From assembly GCA_964387985.1 (NCBI GenBank), contig CAYLZG010000020.1, positions 1 to 41,595 of the forward strand: a stretch of DNA of 41,595 bases. The letters run 5' to 3'. The position numbers were made by a program, and so were the translations under genes. Under the pieces are notes generated by a model, which made no database searches, was not told where the DNA came from, and saw only the letters and a list, made by a program, of their open reading frames with translations. Position 1 is the stretch's first letter, and each line of letters starts with the position of its first letter. Positions 14,901 to 22,143 of this stretch are shown piece by piece. This DNA is from JALOOB01 sp964387985 (GTDB lineage Bacteria; Chloroflexota; Anaerolineae; CG2-30-64-16).

Positions 14901-15524
14901 CCAATTCATCGGTGGATCGGATGAGAGACCGGTCTCCAATGCAAAAATATGGGATGCCAGGTCTCCGTAGCATTCTTCGACCGAGTCGAAGCCCGACTTA
15001 GAGCCAAGCATCGAGAACCAGGGGGTCCAGATGTGCGCAGGGATGAGCTGGCACGCGGGATCGACCTCCAATAACGTCTCAAACAGATCCCTCGAATCGA
15101 GACCCAGGATCGGCCGGCCATCCGACCGGATGTTGCCTATCTTTTCCAGCTGCGCCTGCAGTCGCGCCACCACATCGAGGCTGGGCGCAAAGACGACATT
15201 GTGCACCTTGCGGGTTTGTCCCGCCCGCTTGTAGATGTTGCTGATCTCGCCGCTGAGGATGAAGCGCACCGGGGCCTGGCACGCAGGGGGCACGGTGGCC
15301 TGAACATCCCGGGCGGAATCGTCCCTCAGGCAGTAGAGGCCATCCCCGGCAGGGACAAGTTTCTCGTTCATCTCCGCGAGCCAGCCGGGATGGGAAATGT
15401 CGCCGGTGGCCACGACGGTGACGCCCTTGAGCTGCGCCCAGCGAGTCAGGTGCTCGAAGGTCAGGTTCCTGCTGGTGGCGCGGGAGAAATGGGAATGGAT
15501 GTGGAGGTCAGCAACTATCTTCAT
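11949..15524 (-). CDS. Endonuclease Q-like PHP domain fused to a UvrD/PcrA-type DNA helicase
   Basis: This 1191-residue fusion has two parts. Residues 1-420 match the endonuclease Q family (PHP phosphoesterase fold): DLHIHSHF at 6-13, GDISHPGW, SDAHSPEKL at 222-230, and a zinc-type site with a Cys at about 283 and CPVC at 299-302. EndoQ nicks DNA 5' of deaminated bases. Residues about 535-1190 are an SF1A helicase: Walker A AGPGTGKT (557-564), DEYQDVN (745-751), GDPDQAIYGFRG (784-795), ENYRSTQ and VMTLHAAKGLEF-like motif (1071-1083, read TLMTLHAAKGLEF). The linker (420-530) is low complexity and holds a family A repeat (DLQPSKPNLQP). The protein ends in QLPLF, a good beta-clamp-binding motif; a second candidate, QAGLF, ends the EndoQ part at 434-438. 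A 12-14 residue repeat (ANDVRVANDVRAAN, 766-779) sits just before helicase motif III. The likely role is unwinding and excision from deaminated-base nicks. Confidence 0.93.
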   Translation of the reverse strand: MKIVADLHIHSHFSRATSRNLTFEHLTRWAQLKGVTVVATGDISHPGWLAEMNEKLVPAGDGLYCLRDDSARDVQATVPPACQAPVRFILSGEISNIYKRAGQTRKVHNVVFAPSLDVVARLQAQLEKIGNIRSDGRPILGLDSRDLFETLLEVDPACQLIPAHIWTPWFSMLGSKSGFDSVEECYGDLASHIFALETGLSSDPPMNWRVSQLDRYSLVSNSDAHSPEKLAREATLFDTELSYGALFAALRGEKDHPTVGALGGTIEFFPEEGKYHLDGHRNCNIVWEPQTTIEHGGLCPVCGKEVTIGVMHRVEELADRPPGGRPASVRPYTSLIPLPEVIGQALGVGPGSGRVEQEYLKLLGRLGPELFILRDADLKEIASAGGERLAQGIDRMRRGEVDARGGYDGEYGVIRLFAARGSGAGSGGMHASGQAGLFGEEEDSTPGHRGRANSSGLGEARVGSEPAPVDGDVEEKETRRAMASGQIEGSGDSSASNDLSTPPQACFFDLQPSKPNLQPIAALAQEPDTPAAALLRGLNEAQREAVRCVDRSLIISAGPGTGKTRTLTHRIAYLVLEHGVAPESILAITFTNKAREEMSERLSMLLGPRSSEITVKTFHAFAAALLREHGARIGLDPAFTILTEDDRGVLLRAACPDLSHARGAGCIGVQEALAAISAAKNRLEDPPAGDEGGEFGQVYRTYQSALSGGHALDFDDLIFQAVRLMEASETVRDALHSRYRWISVDEYQDVNAAQVRFLRLLADGGANDVRVANDVRAANVCVIGDPDQAIYGFRGADRSYFLSFLADYPGSVCLRLAENYRSTQTILDAALQVIERSPQHPCDAGETGAGMAGRLHLRAAKVFATQSQPEAGQAFPLLDVHEAPTDRAEAEYVVHQIEQMIGGTSHFSLDSGRLTGEVSFQARSFADFAVLYRLGVQSRLLIEAFERSGMPYQTTGQAPLTSHADVREILAALWRVHRMMVHGAGQLAPKVARLLAELGPRPPVVRLVDSLPQALGMSHDAAGAARGDRAGALEQLARLAGPFGDRLGDFLEVMALHKETDAYDPRADRVTLMTLHAAKGLEFPAVFIVGCEEGLLPYVHDRGGDEPVTTGPEGFNSELDEERRLFFVGLTRAQQKLVLCHARRRMLFGQAMENPVSRFVNDIESALKAVQEMGAKRRSAKEPEPRQLPLF
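13188..13229. repeat. In-frame palindromic repeat in the helicase part of endoQ-uvrD, family G
   Basis: GTTCGC-CGC-GCGAAC (13188-13202) is followed by two direct copies of GCGAACGTCGTT (13197-13208 and 13215-13226); the second is part of the 15-bp palindrome GCGAACG-T-CGTTCGC. On the minus strand it reads ANDVRVANDVRAAN, inserted immediately before the conserved NVCVIGDPDQAIYGF helicase block, where family members usually have only a few residues. Confidence 0.78.
13966..14070. repeat. Family A element in the linker of endoQ-uvrD
   Basis: On the plus strand a purine arm (TTTTGAAGGTTGAAGGTCG) faces a pyrimidine segment (GATCCTTCAATCTGCCC) about 70 bases away. On the coding strand the first part reads FFDLQPSKPNLQP. 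It falls in the flexible linker between the EndoQ and helicase domains. Confidence 0.6.
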
Positions 15525-15531
15525 GCGGCCG

Positions 15532-15561
15532 AGTATAGCACGACGTTGTTGCTCATGTGAA
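15532..15561 (-). promoter_or_regulatory. Sigma70-type promoter of endoQ-uvrD, near-leaderless
   Basis: On the minus strand TTCACA (15556-15561), an 18-base spacer and TATACT (15532-15537) fit a housekeeping promoter. Transcription would start at about 15525, directly at the ATG (15524), so the mRNA would have essentially no leader. No Shine-Dalgarno sequence is seen upstream of the ATG, which agrees. Confidence 0.55.
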
Positions 15562-15636
15562 TCTGCGCAATCTCATAGACGGCTGCGAGAGAGAGTGGTA
15601 TACCGGACTTGCACCTTTTCGTTCAAAGGAGAACGC

Positions 15637-17736
15637 ATGGCTGAATATCGCATCTCATCGCACCCGATCCTCGCGGCAGAACAGCGGCCGCGGGTGACGC
15701 TCTGCTGGCAGGGGGAGGAGATCACGGCGCTCGCGGGTGAGACGATCGCCTCCGCCCTTTTCGCCAACGGCATCCGCACTTTCGGCCACCACCCCAAAGA
15801 TGGCTCGCCGCAGGGCATCTTCTGCGCGAACGGCCAATGTGCCCAATGCCTCGTCCTGGCCGATGGCATGCCGGTGAAATCGTGCATGGAGCCGGTCCGC
15901 GAGGGAATGCAGGTGGCGCCGGTCAACGACCTGCCCGAGCTCCCGAAGGTCGTAGCGCCTCCACCCATGGCCGAGATTCAGGAGATCGAAATTCCCGTGC
16001 TCATCATCGGCGGCGGGCCCGCAGGCATGTCCGCGGCCATCCAGCTGGGCCAGCGGGGCATCCGCTGCCTTCTGATCGATGACAAAGATCGCCTCGGCGG
16101 AAAGCTCGTCCTGCAAACCCACCGCTTCTTCGGGTCGATCAACGCGGTCTATGCAGGCACGCGCGGGATTGACATCGCTACCAAGCTCGAAACCCAAGTA
16201 CGCGAACAGCCGTCCGTCGCTATCTGGCTCAACAGCACAGCCCTGGCCGTGTTCAGCGACCTAAAGGTGGGCGTCCTGCAGGGGGGTAACCGGTACGTGC
16301 TGGTGAAGCCCGAGGTGCTCCTTGTGGCTGCCGGCGCGAGAGAGAAGTCGCTCGCGTTCAAGGGGAACACGCTGCCGGGCGTATATGGCGCGGGCGCGTT
16401 CCAGACGCTGGTCAACCGCGACCTGGTGCGCGCGGCCGAGCGGCTGTTCATCGTGGGTGGCGGCAATGTGGGCCTGATCGCGGGGTATCATGCGCTGCAG
16501 GCCGGCATCCAGGTGGTGGGGCTGGTCGAAGCACTGCCAGAATGTGGCGGGTACAAGGTGCACAAGGACAAGCTGCACCGCATGGGAGTGCCCATCTACA
16601 CCTCCCACACCATCCTGAGCGCCAACGGCATAGAAGGGGTCGAGTCGGTCACAATCGCACAGGTGGACAGCAAGTTCCGGCCGATCCCCGGTACGGAGCG
16701 GTCGTTCGCGTGCGATACGGTGCTGATCGCGGTGGGGCTTGATCCTGTCGACGAGTTTTATGTCAAAGCGCAGGAGTTCGGCGTCAAGGCATTTGCCGCG
16801 GGCGATGCGGAGGAGATTGCAGAGGCGTCCGCAGCCATGTTCTCTGGCAAGATCAAGGGGTTGGAGATCGCCCGCGAACTGGGCCACGATGTCGGCGAGA
16901 TCCCAGCCGATTGGTATCGCACGGCCGAGATCCTCCGCTCCAAGCCCGGGCGGACAACGGCCGAGGTGCTCCCGGAGGACGAGAGCGGGGTCTTCCCCGT
17001 GTTCCACTGCAACCAGGAGATCCCCTGCAACCCGTGCACGTCCGTCTGTTCGCAGGGCTTGATCCACATCGATGAGAACGACATCCGCCAGGTGCCGCAG
17101 TTCATCGCCGAGGAGTTGGGCGGCGATCCAAAGCATTGCATCGGCTGCGAGAAGTGCGTCACCGTGTGTCCGGGCCTGGCAATTACGCTCGTGGACTTCC
17201 GAAAGAGCGAGGAGTGGCCGACCGTCACCATCCCCTACGAGTTCCTGCGCGAGTCAATTCAGGTGGGTGACCGCGTCACAGTGCTCGACGTCGATGGGGA
17301 GGCGCTGGGCAATGTCGAAGTGACGCGGGCCAGGGCGGCCAAGGCCAACGATCGCACCATCCTCGTGCAGGTGCGTGCGCCGAGGGAGATCGCCAGGCGC
17401 ATCGCAGGTATCCAGGTGCAGGAGCAGTGGGTCGCAGAGCCGATGGACCACTACGTCGAACGCCTGACCGATGACGTGGTCGTGTGCCGGTGCGAGCGGG
17501 TCACTGCGGGCGAGATTCGTGAGCTGATCCGCCGCGGCTACCGCGATGTCAACGAGATCAAGACTGTCACGCGTGCGGGCATGGGTTCCTGTGGATCGAA
17601 GACCTGCGCTGCGCTCATTCGCCGGCTCTTCCGGGAAGAGGGCATTCCGGATGCAGAAGTCGTCGAAGGCACCAAGCGGCCGCTGTTCATGGAGGTGCCG
17701 CTCTCGGTCTTTGCGGGCGCAGGAGGTGGACGATGA
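15637..17736 (+). CDS. Iron-sulfur flavoprotein subunit of a multi-subunit amino-acid dehydrogenase (fused 2Fe-2S, FAD/NAD-type, 2x4Fe-4S and BFD-like domains)
   Basis: The product has 699 residues from the ATG at 15637, preceded by AAAGGAGA. Domain order: an N-terminal [2Fe-2S] domain with C63, C68, C71 and C83, like HcnA or the delta subunit of proline dehydrogenase; a disulfide-reductase-type flavoprotein fold with GGGPAG (125-130) and a second GGGNVG (274-279); a two-cluster ferredoxin segment with C458/464/467/471 and C501/504/507/511; and a BFD-like [2Fe-2S] domain with C617, C619, C652 and C657. In archaeal PDH1 (alpha-beta-gamma-delta) and HcnABC-type enzymes these units are on separate chains or fused in pairs. 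The next gene overlaps by 4 bases and supplies the DAO-type catalytic subunit. The pair probably oxidises a secondary amine such as proline, hydroxyproline or sarcosine; the substrate cannot be told from sequence alone. Confidence 0.88.
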   Translation: MAEYRISSHPILAAEQRPRVTLCWQGEEITALAGETIASALFANGIRTFGHHPKDGSPQGIFCANGQCAQCLVLADGMPVKSCMEPVREGMQVAPVNDLPELPKVVAPPPMAEIQEIEIPVLIIGGGPAGMSAAIQLGQRGIRCLLIDDKDRLGGKLVLQTHRFFGSINAVYAGTRGIDIATKLETQVREQPSVAIWLNSTALAVFSDLKVGVLQGGNRYVLVKPEVLLVAAGAREKSLAFKGNTLPGVYGAGAFQTLVNRDLVRAAERLFIVGGGNVGLIAGYHALQAGIQVVGLVEALPECGGYKVHKDKLHRMGVPIYTSHTILSANGIEGVESVTIAQVDSKFRPIPGTERSFACDTVLIAVGLDPVDEFYVKAQEFGVKAFAAGDAEEIAEASAAMFSGKIKGLEIARELGHDVGEIPADWYRTAEILRSKPGRTTAEVLPEDESGVFPVFHCNQEIPCNPCTSVCSQGLIHIDENDIRQVPQFIAEELGGDPKHCIGCEKCVTVCPGLAITLVDFRKSEEWPTVTIPYEFLRESIQVGDRVTVLDVDGEALGNVEVTRARAAKANDRTILVQVRAPREIARRIAGIQVQEQWVAEPMDHYVERLTDDVVVCRCERVTAGEIRELIRRGYRDVNEIKTVTRAGMGSCGSKTCAALIRRLFREEGIPDAEVVEGTKRPLFMEVPLSVFAGAGGGR

Positions 17737-18905
17737 AATCGGGAATGAGCGCTGTTCCGCATTATGACGTGATCATCGCCGGTGCAGGCAGCATCGGCGT
17801 GCCCGCAGCGTTCAATCTTGCCCGTGCTGGTCTGCGCACGCTCGTGCTTGACGGCCGCGCCAGTCCGGGCCAGGGATCGAACAAGGCCGCCATCGGCGGG
17901 GTGCGCGCCACCCATTCCGACCCGGCCAAGATCCGCCTCAACCTGCGCACCCTGGAGATCCTCAAGTCGTGGCAGCAGACGTACGGCGACGATATCGAGT
18001 GGAACACGGGCGGCTATGTCTTCGTGGCCTATCGCGAGCGGGAAGAGAAGATCCTCAAGGAGCTGCTGGTTATCCAGAAGGAGTATGGGCTGAACATCGA
18101 CTGGCTGGAACGCCAGGAAATGCTCGACCTGCTGCCCGATCTGAACCGCGATGGGCTGATCGGCGGCACCTTCTCCCCCGAGGATGGGCACTGCTCGACC
18201 CTGCTGACGCTGCACGCGTTCTATGACCACGCGCACCGGCTCGGAGCCGAATTCAAGTTCAACGAGCCCATCACGGGCATCGACGTCGAGGGCGGCAAGG
18301 TGGTGGGTGTGCGCACCCCGCACGCGGCTTACGGCGCGGATGTGGTTATCAACGCCGCGGGCTCGGACGCGGACGCGGTGGCCCAGCTGGTTGGTCTCAC
18401 CGTCCCGGTCCGGCCGGATTCACACGAGGCCGCGATCACCGAGCCGGTCGCGCGCTTCCTCCAGCCCATGATCGTGGACATCCGCCCCGTGCCCGGCTCG
18501 TCCAACTACTACTTCTACCAGCACTACACCGGCCAGATCATCTTCTGCGTCACGCCCAGCCCGAGCATGTGGGGCACGGACAAGCGCGAGACCAGCGACT
18601 TCCTGCCTGGCGTCGCCCGGCGCATGATCGATCTCATGCCGCGGCTGGCCAACATCCGCGTCCGGCGCACCTGGCGCGGACTCTACCCCATGACCCCGGA
18701 CGGCTCGCCCCTCGTCGGGTGGTCCAATGAGGTGTCCGGCTTCCTGCAGGCTGTCGGCATGTGCGGCCAGGGCTTCATGCTCGGCCCGGGCCTGGGCGAA
18801 CTCTTCACTCGCATGGTCCAGGGGCAGATCACGGACGACGACAGGGAGACGCTCGCCATCCTTTCGCCGTACCGCGAGTTCAAGGGGATGGAGAAGCTGA
18901 AGTAA
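17733..18905 (+). CDS. FAD-dependent amino-acid oxidoreductase (DAO family), catalytic partner of the upstream iron-sulfur flavoprotein
   Basis: The product has 390 residues. An N-terminal dinucleotide-binding motif (YDVIIAGAGSIG, glycine motif at 17-22) and the C-terminal GLYPMTPDGSPLVG and MCGQGFMLGPGLGEL blocks are typical of DAO-family flavoproteins such as sarcosine oxidase beta, HcnC and proline dehydrogenase beta. The ATG at 17733 overlaps the upstream stop (ATGA); an in-frame ATG at 17745 is an alternative start. The Ser-His-X-Asn type flavin-proximal segment is replaced by SNKAAIGGVRATH. The tight coupling with the upstream gene indicates a two-chain complex. The exact substrate is unknown. 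The proBA genes that face it may hint at proline-related chemistry, but they are transcribed separately. Confidence 0.88.
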   Translation: MKSGMSAVPHYDVIIAGAGSIGVPAAFNLARAGLRTLVLDGRASPGQGSNKAAIGGVRATHSDPAKIRLNLRTLEILKSWQQTYGDDIEWNTGGYVFVAYREREEKILKELLVIQKEYGLNIDWLERQEMLDLLPDLNRDGLIGGTFSPEDGHCSTLLTLHAFYDHAHRLGAEFKFNEPITGIDVEGGKVVGVRTPHAAYGADVVINAAGSDADAVAQLVGLTVPVRPDSHEAAITEPVARFLQPMIVDIRPVPGSSNYYFYQHYTGQIIFCVTPSPSMWGTDKRETSDFLPGVARRMIDLMPRLANIRVRRTWRGLYPMTPDGSPLVGWSNEVSGFLQAVGMCGQGFMLGPGLGELFTRMVQGQITDDDRETLAILSPYREFKGMEKLK

Positions 18906-18931
18906 GTAACATAGGTACCCTGGGGCCCCAT

Positions 18932-18964
18932 AGGTGCCCGGCACTTTCGAAGTGCCGGGCACCT
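18932..18964. repeat. Perfect 15-bp inverted repeat, family B, non-coding copy
   Basis: AGGTGCCCGGCACTT (18932-18946), loop TCG, exact reverse complement (18950-18964). It lies 26 bases after the stop of the FAD oxidoreductase gene and about 70 bases before the end of the convergent proA gene, so it may also serve as a transcription terminator on both strands. It is nearly identical to the coding copy in nuoL (7119-7151). Confidence 0.88.
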
Positions 18965-18976
18965 CGGCGATCCTGT

Positions 18977-19018
18977 AGGTGCCGGGCGTCGCGACAATGC
19001 CATAGATGCCCGGCACCT
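18977..19018. repeat. Second, degenerate family B copy
   Basis: AGGTGCCGGGC (18977-18987) and GCCCGGCACCT (19008-19018) are exact inverted repeats of 11 bp separated by 20 bases. It follows the perfect copy at 18932-18964 directly, giving two elements side by side in a 129-base spacer. Confidence 0.75.
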
Positions 19019-19034
19019 GCAACCGCGGATGCAT

Positions 19035-20300
19035 CTATTCCCTCACATGCCCGTCTCCGATCGCAATCCACTTGTACGTCGTCAGTTCCTCCAGCCCCAT
19101 GGGGCCGCGGGCGTGCAGCTTCTGCGTGCTGATCGCAACCTCCGCGCCCAGGCCAAACTGCCCTCCGTCATTGAACCGCGTGCTGGCATTGACGAACACA
19201 GCAGCAGAGTTGATCTCGTTTACGAAGCGCTGCGCGTTATGCCAATCACAGGTCAGGATGCTATCGGAATGATCGGTGCTGTGCTCCTGGATGTGGCTGA
19301 TGGCCGCATCCAATGAGTCCACGATCTTCACGCCCAGGATGAGCGCGAGCCATTCAGTGTCGAAGTCATCCGGTCCGGCCGCGGTAAGCGTGGCCCGTGT
19401 CCCTGAGTCTCTCAGGATAGACAGCGCGTCGGGCGTCGCGCGCAGCTCGACATGGTTTGCTGCCAGCCGCTCGGCCATACCCGGCAGAAAGCGCGCTGCA
19501 GCTGCCCGGTGCACCAGCACCGTGTCCAGTGCGTTGCAGACGCTGGGCCGCTGAACCTTGGCGTTTTCCACGATGTCGATCGCCTTTGCCAGGTCCGCAC
19601 TCTCATCCACGAAGATGTGGCAGATGCCCATCCCGCCGGTGATCACCGGGATCGTCGCCTGCTCACGGCAAAGACGGTGCAGCGTCGCGCCCCCGCGCGG
19701 GATGATCATGTCAACATACTTGTCCAGCCGCAGCAGTCCCGTCACCAGCGCACGATCCGGGTCGGTAATGGTCTGGACCGCTGCCGTTGCCAAACCGGCG
19801 CTTGCCAGCGCCGCCTGGATAACCTCTGTGAGCGCCACGTTGCTGTGGAGCGTCTCGCTTCCACCGCGCAGGATAGCTGCGTTGCCGGTCTTGAGGCACA
19901 AGGTGGCGATATCAATCGTGACGTTGGGCCGCGCCTCATAAACGACGCCGATCACGCCAATGGGGATGCGTCGCTTGCACAGCCGCAATCCATTAGGCAG
20001 CACGCGACCATCGTATTCGGCGCCCACCGGGTCGGCCAGCGCCGCAACGCGCCGGGTGTCCGCAGCGAGCGAGGCGATTCGCTTCTCGTCCAACAGCAGC
20101 CGGTCGAGCATGGCCTCGCTCAACCCCTTGGCGCGGCCAGCCGCGATATCCAGTCGATTCGCGGCCAGGACCCCATCAGCCTGCGCTTCAAGGGCGCCGG
20201 CGATAGCCAGCAGCGCCGCATTCTTGCGTGCGGCTGGCAGGACTGCGAGCTGCCGGCTGGCCGCGCGGGCTGCCTGGCCTAACAGGTCAAGATCCATCAT
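19035..20300 (-). CDS. proA: Glutamate-5-semialdehyde dehydrogenase (gamma-glutamyl phosphate reductase)
   Basis: This enzyme reduces gamma-glutamyl phosphate to glutamate-5-semialdehyde with NADPH in proline synthesis. From the ATG at 20300 it has 421 residues, the normal length. The catalytic Cys lies in RPSVCNALDT (C255), and GVIGVVYEARPNVT and LKTGNAAILRGGSE match the family. I chose this start because GAGGA precedes it by 5 bases; an in-frame GTG at 20312 would overlap the end of proB, and a second ATG follows at 20297. The gene starts 8 bases after proB and is clearly in operon with it. Confidence 0.97.
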   Translation of the reverse strand: MMDLDLLGQAARAASRQLAVLPAARKNAALLAIAGALEAQADGVLAANRLDIAAGRAKGLSEAMLDRLLLDEKRIASLAADTRRVAALADPVGAEYDGRVLPNGLRLCKRRIPIGVIGVVYEARPNVTIDIATLCLKTGNAAILRGGSETLHSNVALTEVIQAALASAGLATAAVQTITDPDRALVTGLLRLDKYVDMIIPRGGATLHRLCREQATIPVITGGMGICHIFVDESADLAKAIDIVENAKVQRPSVCNALDTVLVHRAAAARFLPGMAERLAANHVELRATPDALSILRDSGTRATLTAAGPDDFDTEWLALILGVKIVDSLDAAISHIQEHSTDHSDSILTCDWHNAQRFVNEINSAAVFVNASTRFNDGGQFGLGAEVAISTQKLHARGPMGLEELTTYKWIAIGDGHVRE

Positions 20301-20308
20301 GGTATTCC

Positions 20309-21409
20309 TCACAGCAAGATCATGTCGTTTCGATGCACCACGGCAGGCCCGGCCGTGTAACCCAGCAGTTCGCCGATCTCGTCAGAGTGGCGGCCTCTAA
20401 TCTGGAGCAGGTCCACGCTGCCGTAGCGGGCCGTGCCGCGCGCCAGTTCCTTGCCCTTGGGACCGGCGATGAGCACGGTGTCGCCGCGCTCGAAGTGACC
20501 TTCCACAGCGACGATGCCGGCCGAGAGCAGGCTGCCACCTCGTTCACGCAGAGCTCGTGCTGCGCCCGAATCCACCACCAGGCGTCCGCCTGGCACCGTG
20601 CCTCCGAAGATCCACCGCTTACGGTTCTCCAGCGGCGCTTCCAGCGCCGGAAAGCGCGTCCCGACCGGCTCGCCCTCGGCAGCGCGAATGATCACCCCCG
20701 GTGCACGGCCGGCCGCGATGATCACATCCGCGCCCGCACGGCGGGCCACGTCGGCCGCCTGCAGCTTGGTAGTCATGCCGCCCACGCCCAGGCCGCTCAC
20801 GCTGCCGCCTGCGATGCGCCGCAGAGTCTCGTCGATCGTGCGCACTTCTGCGATCAGCTGGGCGTCAGGATCGGTGCGCGGGTCCGCAGTGAAAAGCCCT
20901 GGCTGATCCGTAAGGAGCAGTAGCAGGTCGGCCTCTGCAAGCAGGGCGATGAGTGCCGACAGGTTGTCGTTGTCGCCCACCTTGATCTCGGCGGTTGCCA
21001 CGGCGTCGTTCTCATTGATGATCGGAATGATGCCGTTTTCCAGCAGTGCGTGGAGCATATCGCGGGCGTTCAGGAACCGGCCGCGGTCGGCCACGTCAGC
21101 GCGCGTGAGGAGCATCTGGCCGACGTTCATCCGGTAGATATCGAACATGCTCTCCCAGACATGCATCAGCCAGCTCTGACCCACCGCGGCAAGCATCTGC
21201 TTGGCCGCCACGGTGAGCGGCAGCTTCGGATGATCCAAACGTTCACGTCCCGCTGCGATGGCGCCAGAGGTGACGACGATCACCTCGCGCCCCTGGCGTC
21301 GCAGGGCTGCGCATTGCCGGGCTATCTCGACCATGTGCGCGCGGTCGAGATGACGCGTGCCGCCGGTGAGCACGCTGGTGCCTAGCTTGATGACAATTCG
21401 CTTGTACAT
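20309..21409 (-). CDS. proB: Glutamate 5-kinase
   Basis: This enzyme phosphorylates glutamate with ATP in the first step of proline synthesis and is the usual target of feedback inhibition. It has 366 residues from the ATG at 21409 (MYKRIVIKLGTSVLTGG), close to the E. coli length; the open frame runs upstream to 21487 but that part has no family character. Kinase motifs include VVTSGAIAAG, NENDAVA and VGDNDNLSA. The C-terminal about 85 residues form a PUA domain (GGRLVVDSGAARAL onward). The sequence before the ATG has no obvious Shine-Dalgarno. Confidence 0.96.
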   Translation of the reverse strand: MYKRIVIKLGTSVLTGGTRHLDRAHMVEIARQCAALRRQGREVIVVTSGAIAAGRERLDHPKLPLTVAAKQMLAAVGQSWLMHVWESMFDIYRMNVGQMLLTRADVADRGRFLNARDMLHALLENGIIPIINENDAVATAEIKVGDNDNLSALIALLAEADLLLLLTDQPGLFTADPRTDPDAQLIAEVRTIDETLRRIAGGSVSGLGVGGMTTKLQAADVARRAGADVIIAAGRAPGVIIRAAEGEPVGTRFPALEAPLENRKRWIFGGTVPGGRLVVDSGAARALRERGGSLLSAGIVAVEGHFERGDTVLIAGPKGKELARGTARYGSVDLLQIRGRHSDEIGELLGYTAGPAVVHRNDMILL

Positions 21410-21498
21410 ATATCTATCCGTGGGAAGTCTCGCAGCAGCGCGGGGGTTCGGCGGTGAACAGCACGGGCCATTGTAGCGCTCTCTCACCGGTCGCGCAA

Positions 21499-21527
21499 TT
21501 GCCGAATCTGCCCTTCGCGGGTATACT
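21499..21527 (+). promoter_or_regulatory. Sigma70-type promoter of the exonuclease gene, near-leaderless
   Basis: TTGCCG (21499-21504), a spacer of exactly 17 bases and TATACT (21522-21527). The start of transcription would be at about 21534, only some 4 bases before the ATG at 21538. The GGAG between the -10 and the ATG would then not be transcribed, so translation would be near-leaderless. Confidence 0.65.
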
Positions 21528-21537
21528 GGAGTCCCTC

Positions 21538-22143
21538 ATGGTTCGTCATTACCAGATCAAAACAGCAAGTGAAGTCCTCGTCTCTGTCGACGTGGAAACT
21601 GCGGGGCCATACCCGGGCCGCTACTCACTGCTTTCCATCGGCGCATGCCTTGTATTGAATCCCGCAATAACATTCTACGTCGAGCTCCAGCCGCTCAGCT
21701 TCGACGCCATCCCTGACGCGCTGGCGATCAGCGGCTTGAGCCTGGAGCAGCTCTCTCAGCGCGGGGTATCGCCTGTGGATGCCATGCTGCGCTTCGCATC
21801 CTGGATCGAATCGATCGCGCCCGCACCAGCCAGGCCGGTCCTGGTCGGTTTCAATGCACCCTTCGACTGGATGTTTATCAACGATTACTTTCATCGTTTC
21901 CTGGGCTATAACCCATTCGGGCACAGCGCACTCGATATTAAGGCCTTTTATGCCGGCCGCACCGGTGCAGCCTGGTCCGAGACCTCGCTGCGCCATGTGG
22001 TGGCCCGTTATGGTGGCGCACCGGCGCTCAGCCACAATGCCCTGGCGGATGCGATCGATCAGGCCAGCCTGATGCGCGCCATACTTGAAGAGCAGCCAGC
22101 CGCTCCCCGAACGCACCAACCTGCGCAAGGAGATCGATCATGA
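21538..22143 (+). CDS. DnaQ-like DEDDh 3'-5' exonuclease
   Basis: The product has 201 residues from the ATG at 21538. The DEDDh catalytic set is visible: D18 and E20 in VSVDVETAG, D110 in GFNAPFDWMF, and H166 with D171 in SHNALADAIDQA. It belongs to the RNase T / DnaQ exonuclease superfamily and would remove nucleotides from 3' ends of DNA or RNA. It is too small for a complete polymerase and lacks other domains. The open frame extends upstream to 21454, but that segment overlaps the promoter and is not needed. The stop overlaps the next gene (ATGA), so the two are likely translated together and may share a task in nucleic-acid processing. Confidence 0.9.
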   Translation: MVRHYQIKTASEVLVSVDVETAGPYPGRYSLLSIGACLVLNPAITFYVELQPLSFDAIPDALAISGLSLEQLSQRGVSPVDAMLRFASWIESIAPAPARPVLVGFNAPFDWMFINDYFHRFLGYNPFGHSALDIKAFYAGRTGAAWSETSLRHVVARYGGAPALSHNALADAIDQASLMRAILEEQPAAPRTHQPAQGDRS

